From Lutjanus erythropterus (taxonomy: Eukaryota > Chordata > Actinopteri > Lutjaniformes > Lutjanidae): 64,000 nt of DNA. Numbering within the stretch: the stretch's first letter is position 1; the number at the start of each line of letters is the position of its first letter. The stretch lies in assembly GCA_020091685.1 (NCBI GenBank), contig CM034601.1:9178419-9242418 (forward strand), read 5' to 3'. The position numbers were made by a program, and so were the translations under genes. Below are positions 1 through 14,979 of the stretch, piece after piece. The notes under the pieces are model-generated. The model worked only from the letters and a program-made list of their open reading frames with translations, did no database searches and was not told the DNA's origin.

Positions 1-277
1 TGTCCTGTTGTTTATGTTTGGTCTTATATTCTTGCTTATCCTCTGCATTATTTTACCTGCTCTGTGCTGTAAATTATAACAATCCGATATCTTTTTAACA
101 TTTTAAAAGCCCTTCTTGTGTAGGTTTAGAGGGGGGAAACAAATCATGTTTTTAGTGATAATAGCAAGATTTCTGCCAGAAAGGGCTATTGGCACAACGC
201 CACTAAGGCGAACTGCTTCTGTGTGCAAAGGAAATCAGTTTTGGCAGATGATCATGTTTGGCACAACTGTAATTAAA
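1..277. other. Unique sequence left of the satellite
   Basis: AT-rich, non-repetitive sequence with no convincing exon, RNA gene or mobile-element end. It ends with ACTGTAATT about ten bases before the first TATG repeats. The inverse of that nonamer, AATTACAGT, lies just past the right edge of the satellite. Confidence 0.5.
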
Positions 278-3200
278 GTATGTATGTGTGTATGTATGCA
301 TGTATGTATGTGTCAGCAAAAACAACACTTGGTATGTATGTATGTATGGCAAAAACAACACTTGGTATGTATGCATGTATGTATGCATGCATTTATGAGC
401 AAAAACAACACTTGGTATGTATGTATGTATGTATGTATGTATGTATGTATGTATGTATGTATGTATGTATGCATGGGCAAAAACAACACTTGTATGTATG
501 TATGTATGTATGGCAAAAACAACACTTGGTATGTATGCATGTATGTATGCATGCATTTATGAGCAAAAACAACACTTGGTATGTATGTATGTATGTATGT
601 ATGTATGTATGTATGTATGTATGTATGTATGTATGCATGGGCAAAAACAACACTTGTATGTATGTATGTATGTATGGCAAAAACAACACTTGGTATGTAT
701 GCATGTATGTATGCATGCATTTATGAGCAAAAACAACACTTGGTATGTATGTATGTATGTATGTATGTATGTATGTATGTATGTATGTATGTATGTATGC
801 ATGGGCAAAAACAACACTTGTATGTATGTATGTATGTATGGCAAAAACAACACTTGGTATGTATGCATGTATGTATGCATGCATTTATGAGCAAAAACAA
901 CACTTGGTATGTATGTATGTATGTATGTATGTATGTATGTATGTATGTATGTATGTATGTATGCATGGGCAAAAACAACACTTGTATGTATGTATGTATG
1001 TATGGCAAAAACAACACTTGGTATGTATGCATGTATGTATGCATGCATTTATGAGCAAAAACAACACTTGGTATGTATGTATGTATGTATGTATGTATGT
1101 ATGTATGTATGTATGTATGTATGTATGCATGGGCAAAAACAACACTTGTATGTATGTATGTATGTATGGCAAAAACAACACTTGGTATGTATGCATGTAT
1201 GTATGCATGCATTTATGAGCAAAAACAACACTTGGTATGTATGTATGTATGTATGTATGTATGTATGTATGTATGTATGTATGTATGTATGCATGGGCAA
1301 AAACAACACTTGTATGTATGTATGTATGTATGGCAAAAACAACACTTGGTATGTATGCATGTATGTATGCATGCATTTATGAGCAAAAACAACACTTGGT
1401 ATGTATGTATGTATGTATGTATGTATGTATGTATGTATGTATGTATGTATGTATGCATGGGCAAAAACAACACTTGTATGTATGTATGTATGTATGGCAA
1501 AAACAACACTTGGTATGTATGCATGTATGTATGCATGCATTTATGAGCAAAAACAACACTTGGTATGTATGTATGTATGTATGTATGTATGTATGTATGT
1601 ATGTATGTATGTATGTATGCATGGGCAAAAACAACACTTGTATGTATGTATGTATGTATGGCAAAAACAACACTTGGTATGTATGCATGTATGTATGCAT
1701 GCATTTATGAGCAAAAACAACACTTGGTATGTATGTATGTATGTATGTATGTATGTATGTATGTATGTATGTATGTATGTATGCATGGGCAAAAACAACA
1801 CTTGTATGTATGTATGTATGTATGGCAAAAACAACACTTGGTATGTATGCATGTATGTATGCATGCATTTATGAGCAAAAACAACACTTGGTATGTATGT
1901 ATGTATGTATGTATGTATGTATGTATGTATGTATGTATGTATGTATGCATGGGCAAAAACAACACTTGTATGTATGTATGTATGTATGGCAAAAACAACA
2001 CTTGGTATGTATGCATGTATGTATGCATGCATTTATGAGCAAAAACAACACTTGGTATGTATGTATGTATGTATGTATGTATGTATGTATGTATGTATGT
2101 ATGTATGTATGCATGGGCAAAAACAACACTTGTATGTATGTATGTATGTATGGCAAAAACAACACTTGGTATGTATGCATGTATGTATGCATGCATTTAT
2201 GAGCAAAAACAACACTTGGTATGTATGTATGTATGTATGTATGTATGTATGTATGTATGTATGTATGTATGTATGCATGGGCAAAAACAACACTTGTATG
2301 TATGTATGTATGTATGGCAAAAACAACACTTGGTATGTATGCATGTATGTATGCATGCATTTATGAGCAAAAACAACACTTGGTATGTATGTATGTATGT
2401 ATGTATGTATGTATGTATGTATGTATGTATGTATGTATGCATGGGCAAAAACAACACTTGTATGTATGTATGTATGTATGGCAAAAACAACACTTGGTAT
2501 GTATGCATGTATGTATGCATGCATTTATGAGCAAAAACAACACTTGGTATGTATGTATGTATGTATGTATGTATGTATGTATGTATGTATGTATGTATGT
2601 ATGCATGGGCAAAAACAACACTTGTATGTATGTATGTATGTATGGCAAAAACAACACTTGGTATGTATGCATGTATGTATGCATGCATTTATGAGCAAAA
2701 ACAACACTTGGTATGTATGTATGTATGTATGTATGTATGTATGTATGTATGTATGTATGTATGTATGCATGGGCAAAAACAACACTTGTATGTATGTATG
2801 TATGTATGGCAAAAACAACACTTGGTATGTATGCATGTATGTATGCATGCATTTATGAGCAAAAACAACACTTGGTATGTATGTATGTATGTATGTATGT
2901 ATGTATGTATGTATGTATGTATGTATGTATGCATGGGCAAAAACAACACTTGTATGTATGTATGTATGTATGGCAAAAACAACACTTGGTATGTATGCAT
3001 GTATGTATGCATGCATTTATGAGCAAAAACAACACTTGGTATGTATGTATGTATGTATGTATGTATGTATGTATGTATGTATGTATGTATGTATGCATGG
3101 GCAAAAACAACACTTGTATGTATGTATGTATGTATGGCAAAAACAACACTTGGTATGTATGCATGTATGTATGCATGCATTTATGAGCAAAAACAACACT

Positions 3201-6200
3201 TGGTATGTATGTATGTATGTATGTATGTATGTATGTATGTATGTATGTATGTATGTATGCATGGGCAAAAACAACACTTGTATGTATGTATGTATGTATG
3301 GCAAAAACAACACTTGGTATGTATGCATGTATGTATGCATGCATTTATGAGCAAAAACAACACTTGGTATGTATGTATGTATGTATGTATGTATGTATGT
3401 ATGTATGTATGTATGTATGTATGCATGGGCAAAAACAACACTTGTATGTATGTATGTATGTATGGCAAAAACAACACTTGGTATGTATGCATGTATGTAT
3501 GCATGCATTTATGAGCAAAAACAACACTTGGTATGTATGTATGTATGTATGTATGTATGTATGTATGTATGTATGTATGTATGTATGCATGGGCAAAAAC
3601 AACACTTGTATGTATGTATGTATGTATGGCAAAAACAACACTTGGTATGTATGCATGTATGTATGCATGCATTTATGAGCAAAAACAACACTTGGTATGT
3701 ATGTATGTATGTATGTATGTATGTATGTATGTATGTATGTATGTATGTATGCATGGGCAAAAACAACACTTGTATGTATGTATGTATGTATGGCAAAAAC
3801 AACACTTGGTATGTATGCATGTATGTATGCATGCATTTATGAGCAAAAACAACACTTGGTATGTATGTATGTATGTATGTATGTATGTATGTATGTATGT
3901 ATGTATGTATGTATGCATGGGCAAAAACAACACTTGTATGTATGTATGTATGTATGGCAAAAACAACACTTGGTATGTATGCATGTATGTATGCATGCAT
4001 TTATGAGCAAAAACAACACTTGGTATGTATGTATGTATGTATGTATGTATGTATGTATGTATGTATGTATGTATGTATGCATGGGCAAAAACAACACTTG
4101 TATGTATGTATGTATGTATGGCAAAAACAACACTTGGTATGTATGCATGTATGTATGCATGCATTTATGAGCAAAAACAACACTTGGTATGTATGTATGT
4201 ATGTATGTATGTATGTATGTATGTATGTATGTATGTATGTATGCATGGGCAAAAACAACACTTGTATGTATGTATGTATGTATGGCAAAAACAACACTTG
4301 GTATGTATGCATGTATGTATGCATGCATTTATGAGCAAAAACAACACTTGGTATGTATGTATGTATGTATGTATGTATGTATGTATGTATGTATGTATGT
4401 ATGTATGCATGGGCAAAAACAACACTTGTATGTATGTATGTATGTATGGCAAAAACAACACTTGGTATGTATGCATGTATGTATGCATGCATTTATGAGC
4501 AAAAACAACACTTGGTATGTATGTATGTATGTATGTATGTATGTATGTATGTATGTATGTATGTATGTATGCATGGGCAAAAACAACACTTGTATGTATG
4601 TATGTATGTATGGCAAAAACAACACTTGGTATGTATGCATGTATGTATGCATGCATTTATGAGCAAAAACAACACTTGGTATGTATGTATGTATGTATGT
4701 ATGTATGTATGTATGTATGTATGTATGTATGTATGCATGGGCAAAAACAACACTTGTATGTATGTATGTATGTATGGCAAAAACAACACTTGGTATGTAT
4801 GCATGTATGTATGCATGCATTTATGAGCAAAAACAACACTTGGTATGTATGTATGTATGTATGTATGTATGTATGTATGTATGTATGTATGTATGTATGC
4901 ATGGGCAAAAACAACACTTGTATGTATGTATGTATGTATGGCAAAAACAACACTTGGTATGTATGCATGTATGTATGCATGCATTTATGAGCAAAAACAA
5001 CACTTGGTATGTATGTATGTATGTATGTATGTATGTATGTATGTATGTATGTATGTATGTATGCATGGGCAAAAACAACACTTGTATGTATGTATGTATG
5101 TATGGCAAAAACAACACTTGGTATGTATGCATGTATGTATGCATGCATTTATGAGCAAAAACAACACTTGGTATGTATGTATGTATGTATGTATGTATGT
5201 ATGTATGTATGTATGTATGTATGTATGCATGGGCAAAAACAACACTTGTATGTATGTATGTATGTATGGCAAAAACAACACTTGGTATGTATGCATGTAT
5301 GTATGCATGCATTTATGAGCAAAAACAACACTTGGTATGTATGTATGTATGTATGTATGTATGTATGTATGTATGTATGTATGTATGTATGCATGGGCAA
5401 AAACAACACTTGTATGTATGTATGTATGTATGGCAAAAACAACACTTGGTATGTATGCATGTATGTATGCATGCATTTATGAGCAAAAACAACACTTGGT
5501 ATGTATGTATGTATGTATGTATGTATGTATGTATGTATGTATGTATGTATGTATGCATGGGCAAAAACAACACTTGTATGTATGTATGTATGTATGGCAA
5601 AAACAACACTTGGTATGTATGCATGTATGTATGCATGCATTTATGAGCAAAAACAACACTTGGTATGTATGTATGTATGTATGTATGTATGTATGTATGT
5701 ATGTATGTATGTATGTATGCATGGGCAAAAACAACACTTGTATGTATGTATGTATGTATGGCAAAAACAACACTTGGTATGTATGCATGTATGTATGCAT
5801 GCATTTATGAGCAAAAACAACACTTGGTATGTATGTATGTATGTATGTATGTATGTATGTATGTATGTATGTATGTATGTATGCATGGGCAAAAACAACA
5901 CTTGTATGTATGTATGTATGTATGGCAAAAACAACACTTGGTATGTATGCATGTATGTATGCATGCATTTATGAGCAAAAACAACACTTGGTATGTATGT
6001 ATGTATGTATGTATGTATGTATGTATGTATGTATGTATGTATGTATGCATGGGCAAAAACAACACTTGTATGTATGTATGTATGTATGGCAAAAACAACA
6101 CTTGGTATGTATGCATGTATGTATGCATGCATTTATGAGCAAAAACAACACTTGGTATGTATGTATGTATGTATGTATGTATGTATGTATGTATGTATGT

Positions 6201-9200
6201 ATGTATGTATGCATGGGCAAAAACAACACTTGTATGTATGTATGTATGTATGGCAAAAACAACACTTGGTATGTATGCATGTATGTATGCATGCATTTAT
6301 GAGCAAAAACAACACTTGGTATGTATGTATGTATGTATGTATGTATGTATGTATGTATGTATGTATGTATGTATGCATGGGCAAAAACAACACTTGTATG
6401 TATGTATGTATGTATGGCAAAAACAACACTTGGTATGTATGCATGTATGTATGCATGCATTTATGAGCAAAAACAACACTTGGTATGTATGTATGTATGT
6501 ATGTATGTATGTATGTATGTATGTATGTATGTATGTATGCATGGGCAAAAACAACACTTGTATGTATGTATGTATGTATGGCAAAAACAACACTTGGTAT
6601 GTATGCATGTATGTATGCATGCATTTATGAGCAAAAACAACACTTGGTATGTATGTATGTATGTATGTATGTATGTATGTATGTATGTATGTATGTATGT
6701 ATGCATGGGCAAAAACAACACTTGTATGTATGTATGTATGTATGGCAAAAACAACACTTGGTATGTATGCATGTATGTATGCATGCATTTATGAGCAAAA
6801 ACAACACTTGGTATGTATGTATGTATGTATGTATGTATGTATGTATGTATGTATGTATGTATGTATGCATGGGCAAAAACAACACTTGTATGTATGTATG
6901 TATGTATGGCAAAAACAACACTTGGTATGTATGCATGTATGTATGCATGCATTTATGAGCAAAAACAACACTTGGTATGTATGTATGTATGTATGTATGT
7001 ATGTATGTATGTATGTATGTATGTATGTATGCATGGGCAAAAACAACACTTGTATGTATGTATGTATGTATGGCAAAAACAACACTTGGTATGTATGCAT
7101 GTATGTATGCATGCATTTATGAGCAAAAACAACACTTGGTATGTATGTATGTATGTATGTATGTATGTATGTATGTATGTATGTATGTATGTATGCATGG
7201 GCAAAAACAACACTTGTATGTATGTATGTATGTATGGCAAAAACAACACTTGGTATGTATGCATGTATGTATGCATGCATTTATGAGCAAAAACAACACT
7301 TGGTATGTATGTATGTATGTATGTATGTATGTATGTATGTATGTATGTATGTATGTATGCATGGGCAAAAACAACACTTGTATGTATGTATGTATGTATG
7401 GCAAAAACAACACTTGGTATGTATGCATGTATGTATGCATGCATTTATGAGCAAAAACAACACTTGGTATGTATGTATGTATGTATGTATGTATGTATGT
7501 ATGTATGTATGTATGTATGTATGCATGGGCAAAAACAACACTTGTATGTATGTATGTATGTATGGCAAAAACAACACTTGGTATGTATGCATGTATGTAT
7601 GCATGCATTTATGAGCAAAAACAACACTTGGTATGTATGTATGTATGTATGTATGTATGTATGTATGTATGTATGTATGTATGTATGCATGGGCAAAAAC
7701 AACACTTGTATGTATGTATGTATGTATGGCAAAAACAACACTTGGTATGTATGCATGTATGTATGCATGCATTTATGAGCAAAAACAACACTTGGTATGT
7801 ATGTATGTATGTATGTATGTATGTATGTATGTATGTATGTATGTATGTATGCATGGGCAAAAACAACACTTGTATGTATGTATGTATGTATGGCAAAAAC
7901 AACACTTGGTATGTATGCATGTATGTATGCATGCATTTATGAGCAAAAACAACACTTGGTATGTATGTATGTATGTATGTATGTATGTATGTATGTATGT
8001 ATGTATGTATGTATGCATGGGCAAAAACAACACTTGTATGTATGTATGTATGTATGGCAAAAACAACACTTGGTATGTATGCATGTATGTATGCATGCAT
8101 TTATGAGCAAAAACAACACTTGGTATGTATGTATGTATGTATGTATGTATGTATGTATGTATGTATGTATGTATGTATGCATGGGCAAAAACAACACTTG
8201 TATGTATGTATGTATGTATGGCAAAAACAACACTTGGTATGTATGCATGTATGTATGCATGCATTTATGAGCAAAAACAACACTTGGTATGTATGTATGT
8301 ATGTATGTATGTATGTATGTATGTATGTATGTATGTATGTATGCATGGGCAAAAACAACACTTGTATGTATGTATGTATGTATGGCAAAAACAACACTTG
8401 GTATGTATGCATGTATGTATGCATGCATTTATGAGCAAAAACAACACTTGGTATGTATGTATGTATGTATGTATGTATGTATGTATGTATGTATGTATGT
8501 ATGTATGCATGGGCAAAAACAACACTTGTATGTATGTATGTATGTATGGCAAAAACAACACTTGGTATGTATGCATGTATGTATGCATGCATTTATGAGC
8601 AAAAACAACACTTGGTATGTATGTATGTATGTATGTATGTATGTATGTATGTATGTATGTATGTATGTATGCATGGGCAAAAACAACACTTGTATGTATG
8701 TATGTATGTATGGCAAAAACAACACTTGGTATGTATGCATGTATGTATGCATGCATTTATGAGCAAAAACAACACTTGGTATGTATGTATGTATGTATGT
8801 ATGTATGTATGTATGTATGTATGTATGTATGTATGCATGGGCAAAAACAACACTTGTATGTATGTATGTATGTATGGCAAAAACAACACTTGGTATGTAT
8901 GCATGTATGTATGCATGCATTTATGAGCAAAAACAACACTTGGTATGTATGTATGTATGTATGTATGTATGTATGTATGTATGTATGTATGTATGTATGC
9001 ATGGGCAAAAACAACACTTGTATGTATGTATGTATGTATGGCAAAAACAACACTTGGTATGTATGCATGTATGTATGCATGCATTTATGAGCAAAAACAA
9101 CACTTGGTATGTATGTATGTATGTATGTATGTATGTATGTATGTATGTATGTATGTATGTATGCATGGGCAAAAACAACACTTGTATGTATGTATGTATG

Positions 9201-12200
9201 TATGGCAAAAACAACACTTGGTATGTATGCATGTATGTATGCATGCATTTATGAGCAAAAACAACACTTGGTATGTATGTATGTATGTATGTATGTATGT
9301 ATGTATGTATGTATGTATGTATGTATGCATGGGCAAAAACAACACTTGTATGTATGTATGTATGTATGGCAAAAACAACACTTGGTATGTATGCATGTAT
9401 GTATGCATGCATTTATGAGCAAAAACAACACTTGGTATGTATGTATGTATGTATGTATGTATGTATGTATGTATGTATGTATGTATGTATGCATGGGCAA
9501 AAACAACACTTGTATGTATGTATGTATGTATGGCAAAAACAACACTTGGTATGTATGCATGTATGTATGCATGCATTTATGAGCAAAAACAACACTTGGT
9601 ATGTATGTATGTATGTATGTATGTATGTATGTATGTATGTATGTATGTATGTATGCATGGGCAAAAACAACACTTGTATGTATGTATGTATGTATGGCAA
9701 AAACAACACTTGGTATGTATGCATGTATGTATGCATGCATTTATGAGCAAAAACAACACTTGGTATGTATGTATGTATGTATGTATGTATGTATGTATGT
9801 ATGTATGTATGTATGTATGCATGGGCAAAAACAACACTTGTATGTATGTATGTATGTATGGCAAAAACAACACTTGGTATGTATGCATGTATGTATGCAT
9901 GCATTTATGAGCAAAAACAACACTTGGTATGTATGTATGTATGTATGTATGTATGTATGTATGTATGTATGTATGTATGTATGCATGGGCAAAAACAACA
10001 CTTGTATGTATGTATGTATGTATGGCAAAAACAACACTTGGTATGTATGCATGTATGTATGCATGCATTTATGAGCAAAAACAACACTTGGTATGTATGT
10101 ATGTATGTATGTATGTATGTATGTATGTATGTATGTATGTATGTATGCATGGGCAAAAACAACACTTGTATGTATGTATGTATGTATGGCAAAAACAACA
10201 CTTGGTATGTATGCATGTATGTATGCATGCATTTATGAGCAAAAACAACACTTGGTATGTATGTATGTATGTATGTATGTATGTATGTATGTATGTATGT
10301 ATGTATGTATGCATGGGCAAAAACAACACTTGTATGTATGTATGTATGTATGGCAAAAACAACACTTGGTATGTATGCATGTATGTATGCATGCATTTAT
10401 GAGCAAAAACAACACTTGGTATGTATGTATGTATGTATGTATGTATGTATGTATGTATGTATGTATGTATGTATGCATGGGCAAAAACAACACTTGTATG
10501 TATGTATGTATGTATGGCAAAAACAACACTTGGTATGTATGCATGTATGTATGCATGCATTTATGAGCAAAAACAACACTTGGTATGTATGTATGTATGT
10601 ATGTATGTATGTATGTATGTATGTATGTATGTATGTATGCATGGGCAAAAACAACACTTGTATGTATGTATGTATGTATGGCAAAAACAACACTTGGTAT
10701 GTATGCATGTATGTATGCATGCATTTATGAGCAAAAACAACACTTGGTATGTATGTATGTATGTATGTATGTATGTATGTATGTATGTATGTATGTATGT
10801 ATGCATGGGCAAAAACAACACTTGTATGTATGTATGTATGTATGGCAAAAACAACACTTGGTATGTATGCATGTATGTATGCATGCATTTATGAGCAAAA
10901 ACAACACTTGGTATGTATGTATGTATGTATGTATGTATGTATGTATGTATGTATGTATGTATGTATGCATGGGCAAAAACAACACTTGTATGTATGTATG
11001 TATGTATGGCAAAAACAACACTTGGTATGTATGCATGTATGTATGCATGCATTTATGAGCAAAAACAACACTTGGTATGTATGTATGTATGTATGTATGT
11101 ATGTATGTATGTATGTATGTATGTATGTATGCATGGGCAAAAACAACACTTGTATGTATGTATGTATGTATGGCAAAAACAACACTTGGTATGTATGCAT
11201 GTATGTATGCATGCATTTATGAGCAAAAACAACACTTGGTATGTATGTATGTATGTATGTATGTATGTATGTATGTATGTATGTATGTATGTATGCATGG
11301 GCAAAAACAACACTTGTATGTATGTATGTATGTATGGCAAAAACAACACTTGGTATGTATGCATGTATGTATGCATGCATTTATGAGCAAAAACAACACT
11401 TGGTATGTATGTATGTATGTATGTATGTATGTATGTATGTATGTATGTATGTATGTATGCATGGGCAAAAACAACACTTGTATGTATGTATGTATGTATG
11501 GCAAAAACAACACTTGGTATGTATGCATGTATGTATGCATGCATTTATGAGCAAAAACAACACTTGGTATGTATGTATGTATGTATGTATGTATGTATGT
11601 ATGTATGTATGTATGTATGTATGCATGGGCAAAAACAACACTTGTATGTATGTATGTATGTATGGCAAAAACAACACTTGGTATGTATGCATGTATGTAT
11701 GCATGCATTTATGAGCAAAAACAACACTTGGTATGTATGTATGTATGTATGTATGTATGTATGTATGTATGTATGTATGTATGTATGCATGGGCAAAAAC
11801 AACACTTGTATGTATGTATGTATGTATGGCAAAAACAACACTTGGTATGTATGCATGTATGTATGCATGCATTTATGAGCAAAAACAACACTTGGTATGT
11901 ATGTATGTATGTATGTATGTATGTATGTATGTATGTATGTATGTATGTATGCATGGGCAAAAACAACACTTGTATGTATGTATGTATGTATGGCAAAAAC
12001 AACACTTGGTATGTATGCATGTATGTATGCATGCATTTATGAGCAAAAACAACACTTGGTATGTATGTATGTATGTATGTATGTATGTATGTATGTATGT
12101 ATGTATGTATGTATGCATGGGCAAAAACAACACTTGTATGTATGTATGTATGTATGGCAAAAACAACACTTGGTATGTATGCATGTATGTATGCATGCAT

Positions 12201-13083
12201 TTATGAGCAAAAACAACACTTGGTATGTATGTTTGTATGTATGTATGTATGTATGTATGTATGTATGTATGTATGTATGCATGGGCAAAAACAACACTTG
12301 TATGTATGTATGTATGTATGGCAAAAACAACACTTGGTATGTATGCATGTATGTATGCATGCATTTATGAGCAAAAACAACACTTGGTATGTATGTATGT
12401 ATGTATGTATGTATGTATGTATGTATGTATGTATGTATGTATGCATGGGCAAAAACAACACTTGTATGTATGTATGTATGTATGGCAAAAACAACACTTG
12501 GTATGTATGCATGTATGTATGCATGCATTTATGAGCAAAAACAACACTTGGTATGTATGTATGTATGTATGTATGTATGTATGTATGTATGTATGTATGT
12601 ATGTATGCATGGGCAAAAACAACACTTGTATGTATGTATGTATGTATGGCAAAAACAACACTTGGTATGTATGCATGTATGTATGCATGCATTTATGAGC
12701 AAAAACAACACTTGGTATGTATGTATGTATGTATGTATGTATGTATGTATGTATGTATGTATGTATGTATGCATGGGCAAAAACAACACTTGTATGTATG
12801 TATGTATGTATGGCAAAAACAACACTTGGTATGTATGCATGTATGTATGCATGCATTTATGAGCAAAAACAACACTTGGTATGTATGTATGTATGTATGT
12901 ATGCATGGGCAAAAACAACACTTGTATGTATGTATGTATGTATGGCAAAAACAACACTTGGTATGTATGTATGTATGCATGCATGTATGTGGCAAAAACA
13001 ACACTTGGTATGTATGTATGAGCAAAAACAACACTATGTATGTATGTATGTATGTATGTATGGCAAAAACAAGACTTGGTATG
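278..13083. repeat. Satellite array, 164-bp higher-order unit, about 76 full copies
   Basis: Full units start at 399 and recur every 164 bases to 12862. In each unit a GCAAAAACAACACTTG word starts at offsets 0, 78 and 114, and the gaps are filled with TATG/TGTA tetranucleotides and a few GCATG variants. The long TATG block has the same length in every unit. I found one substitution in the full units (A to T at about 12233). The edges (278-398 and 12863-13083) hold shortened and degenerate units, as expected if unequal exchange homogenises the centre. The array stays open in several frames on both strands only because the motif lacks stop codons; it is not coding. Confidence 0.97.
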
Positions 13084-13099
13084 TTACAATTACAGTAAA

Positions 13100-14972
13100 A
13101 TGCATAGGATACTTACTGGTTTTGAAATGTCACACTGCAACATATCTCATTTATCTTTCATTTAGGCTTTGTCAAGAAAACTGGAGAAGATCCATAAGGA
13201 CTGTGAGAAGAAGGACATCCATACACATGAAGACCTCCTTTCCCCCCAGTGCTCACAGACTACCTCAGACGTCAGGTGTGTTACTCATATACAGACCAAA
13301 ACCTTACCACAGCTCCTCTTTTTATAAGTAGTCATCAGAAATATTCTATAAAGATAATCACATTGACTGATTCAGTTAATTAGATTTATAAATTCATCAG
13401 ACATACTGTCATTAGTAATTTAATATATTGTAAACATTTTTATCCTTTTTTAGCAGCTCCTGCCCTCTACAAGCTGGAGAAGTTGCTGACCAACAAAATG
13501 ACTGTTGCAAAACTGAGCCCCTCCACCAGACTTCATCTGTGGAGGATTTCAACAGCGCCGTCCTTCGTCTTACACCAGAGAACGTTGTTTCAATTTCTTG
13601 GAATGCTGTGCAGGTAAATGAAATTGTGGTTACTTTGAACTTGTGAAAATGTAAACAGTTTGTCATTATTTACATCTTTGATTTTCTCTGTACTGCTTTA
13701 CTTCCAGACTCTACCTGGCTGCCACGTATTACAATGAAAATGCTGACAAACCACCCATCACATCTGGTGGAGACCAACTCTTCAGAGTGCGTTTCCCAAA
13801 GGCCATGAGAGGAGGACGCACAACAAAACCAGTGAAGACTGAGCCAACATTTGGTGAGTGTTACATTCTTTTATTTGTCACAGTGCAACAGTAAATACAA
13901 CATGTACATGACTTGTATTTAGTGTTACAATGCAACAGTATTTCTAATAACAAAAAAAAAATAAAATAGAAAAATAATAAATTCTATAAATACACACACA
14001 AACAAAATCTTTGTGTAATATTGTACAGGATATGTGTATGTTTTGTAGTGTTACCTTCTTTTATTTTTCACTAAAAACATAAGTTTTGTACATGTTGTAT
14101 TTACTGTTGCACTGTAAAAGTTGTTTAAAAAAAAACAAAAATAATGAATTAATTCATCCTGAAGGGGTTTCTTTTACAGTACTGACCTGCTCACTGTACA
14201 TTATCCCACTTAATATACAATGACTTACCATGATAAGTAAATTTGATGCAAAATACTGATTTTAAAATAATTTTACAGCTCATCCAGAGTCTATTCTATG
14301 ATCTGTCATGAGCACCTGACAGATTTCAACAAAATATATAAGGCCTATGAAACTCAAACCTAAAAGGCATTAGACAAGTTGTGGTGGATGAGCAGGGAGC
14401 TTTACCAAATTTCAAATACATAACATTGGAGATTTGTTACAGGAAAATTGTTGCACGTTATATGGAGACAGAGCACAGCGTAGTTTACAAACACTGCACA
14501 GCCTTGACTTCTGAAAACTTATGATGAAAGGGTAATAAATCATGATACTGACAAATTTTATGTATACCAAAACAAGTTCAGTATTATGTAAATAAAATAT
14601 AGCTACATAAAGGATGCTGTTTTGACAGGCATCTCTGCTGATTACTGTCAGCAATCATCAAAATATGTTACACCTGTAGAGGTCCTTTGTCCACAGAGTA
14701 CTAACGTGTGTCACTGGAGGCATGACGGTTAACTATATTCACAAATTACAATGTCACTTATTCGCCAAAATTTCCCTCAATAATGAACAAGTGGAGTGAG
14801 TTACAGTTAGCATTAGCTACCAAGCTACATTTTAGTGCTGTACCAAGGTACATTAAATTGTTGACTTGCCATTCAGAAACGTCCTGCTGCGTTTGCAGTG
14901 TTTGAACTGCAGGAGCCTCCATCTGGATCAGATTCTGGGTCAAAAGTCTAGTACCAGCCACGTCTGTGTTAT
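13100..14972 (+). mobile_element. Left arm of the palindrome: copy A of a THAP-transposon-like element, truncated
   Basis: This stretch is an inverted, high-identity copy of 15139-17150. Homology runs to within about 20 bases of the satellite edge, so the array or its founding event truncated copy A. The arm holds three exon-like segments on the plus strand (13166-13853), then AT-rich non-coding sequence, then an exon-like segment on the opposite strand (14758-14979). I infer an old DNA transposon or a transposon-derived gene. The superfamily cannot be settled from sequence alone. Confidence 0.7.
13166..13853 (+). pseudogene. Copy A exons of a transposon-derived protein
   Basis: Three exon-like blocks have good splice signals: 13166-13275 (TTTAG before, GTGTG after), about 13457-13613 (TAGCAG before, GTAAATG after) and 13708-13853 (TTCCAG before, GTGAGT after). 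The third reads on from the second as GMLCRLYLAATYYNENADKP and then an FPKAMRGGR segment. The second also carries SVEDFNSAVLRLTPENVV in another frame, so the reading frame is broken. The first exon is 108 nt shorter than its counterpart in copy B and lacks the NH..YC.AAS and KW..ILNHVQ region. From memory these motifs belong to a protein family repeated many times in teleost genomes; I do not know its catalytic activity. Confidence 0.55.
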
Positions 14973-14979
14973 CGTTCAA
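14758..14979 (-). other. Exon-like open segment near the palindrome centre, left arm
   Basis: An open stretch of about 73 codons contains the readable segment NTDVAGTRLLTQNLIQMEAP. The equivalent segment of the other arm (about 15133-15253, plus strand) keeps the related words NTDVVG, EAPAEVQTL and QQDISEW but is interrupted. The segment points outward, against the exon series of the same arm. No family recognised. Confidence 0.35.

Noticed and set aside
278-13083. Dozens of 157-163 codon open frames on both strands rich in Met-Tyr-Val-Cys or His-Thr-Tyr-Ile
   Set aside because: They are the satellite read in different frames. The 164-bp unit shifts frame at each copy, and no start, splice or codon-usage signal supports a protein.
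278-13083. CRISPR-like regular repeats
   Set aside because: The spacers are identical low-complexity TATG runs, the genome is vertebrate, and there are no cas genes.
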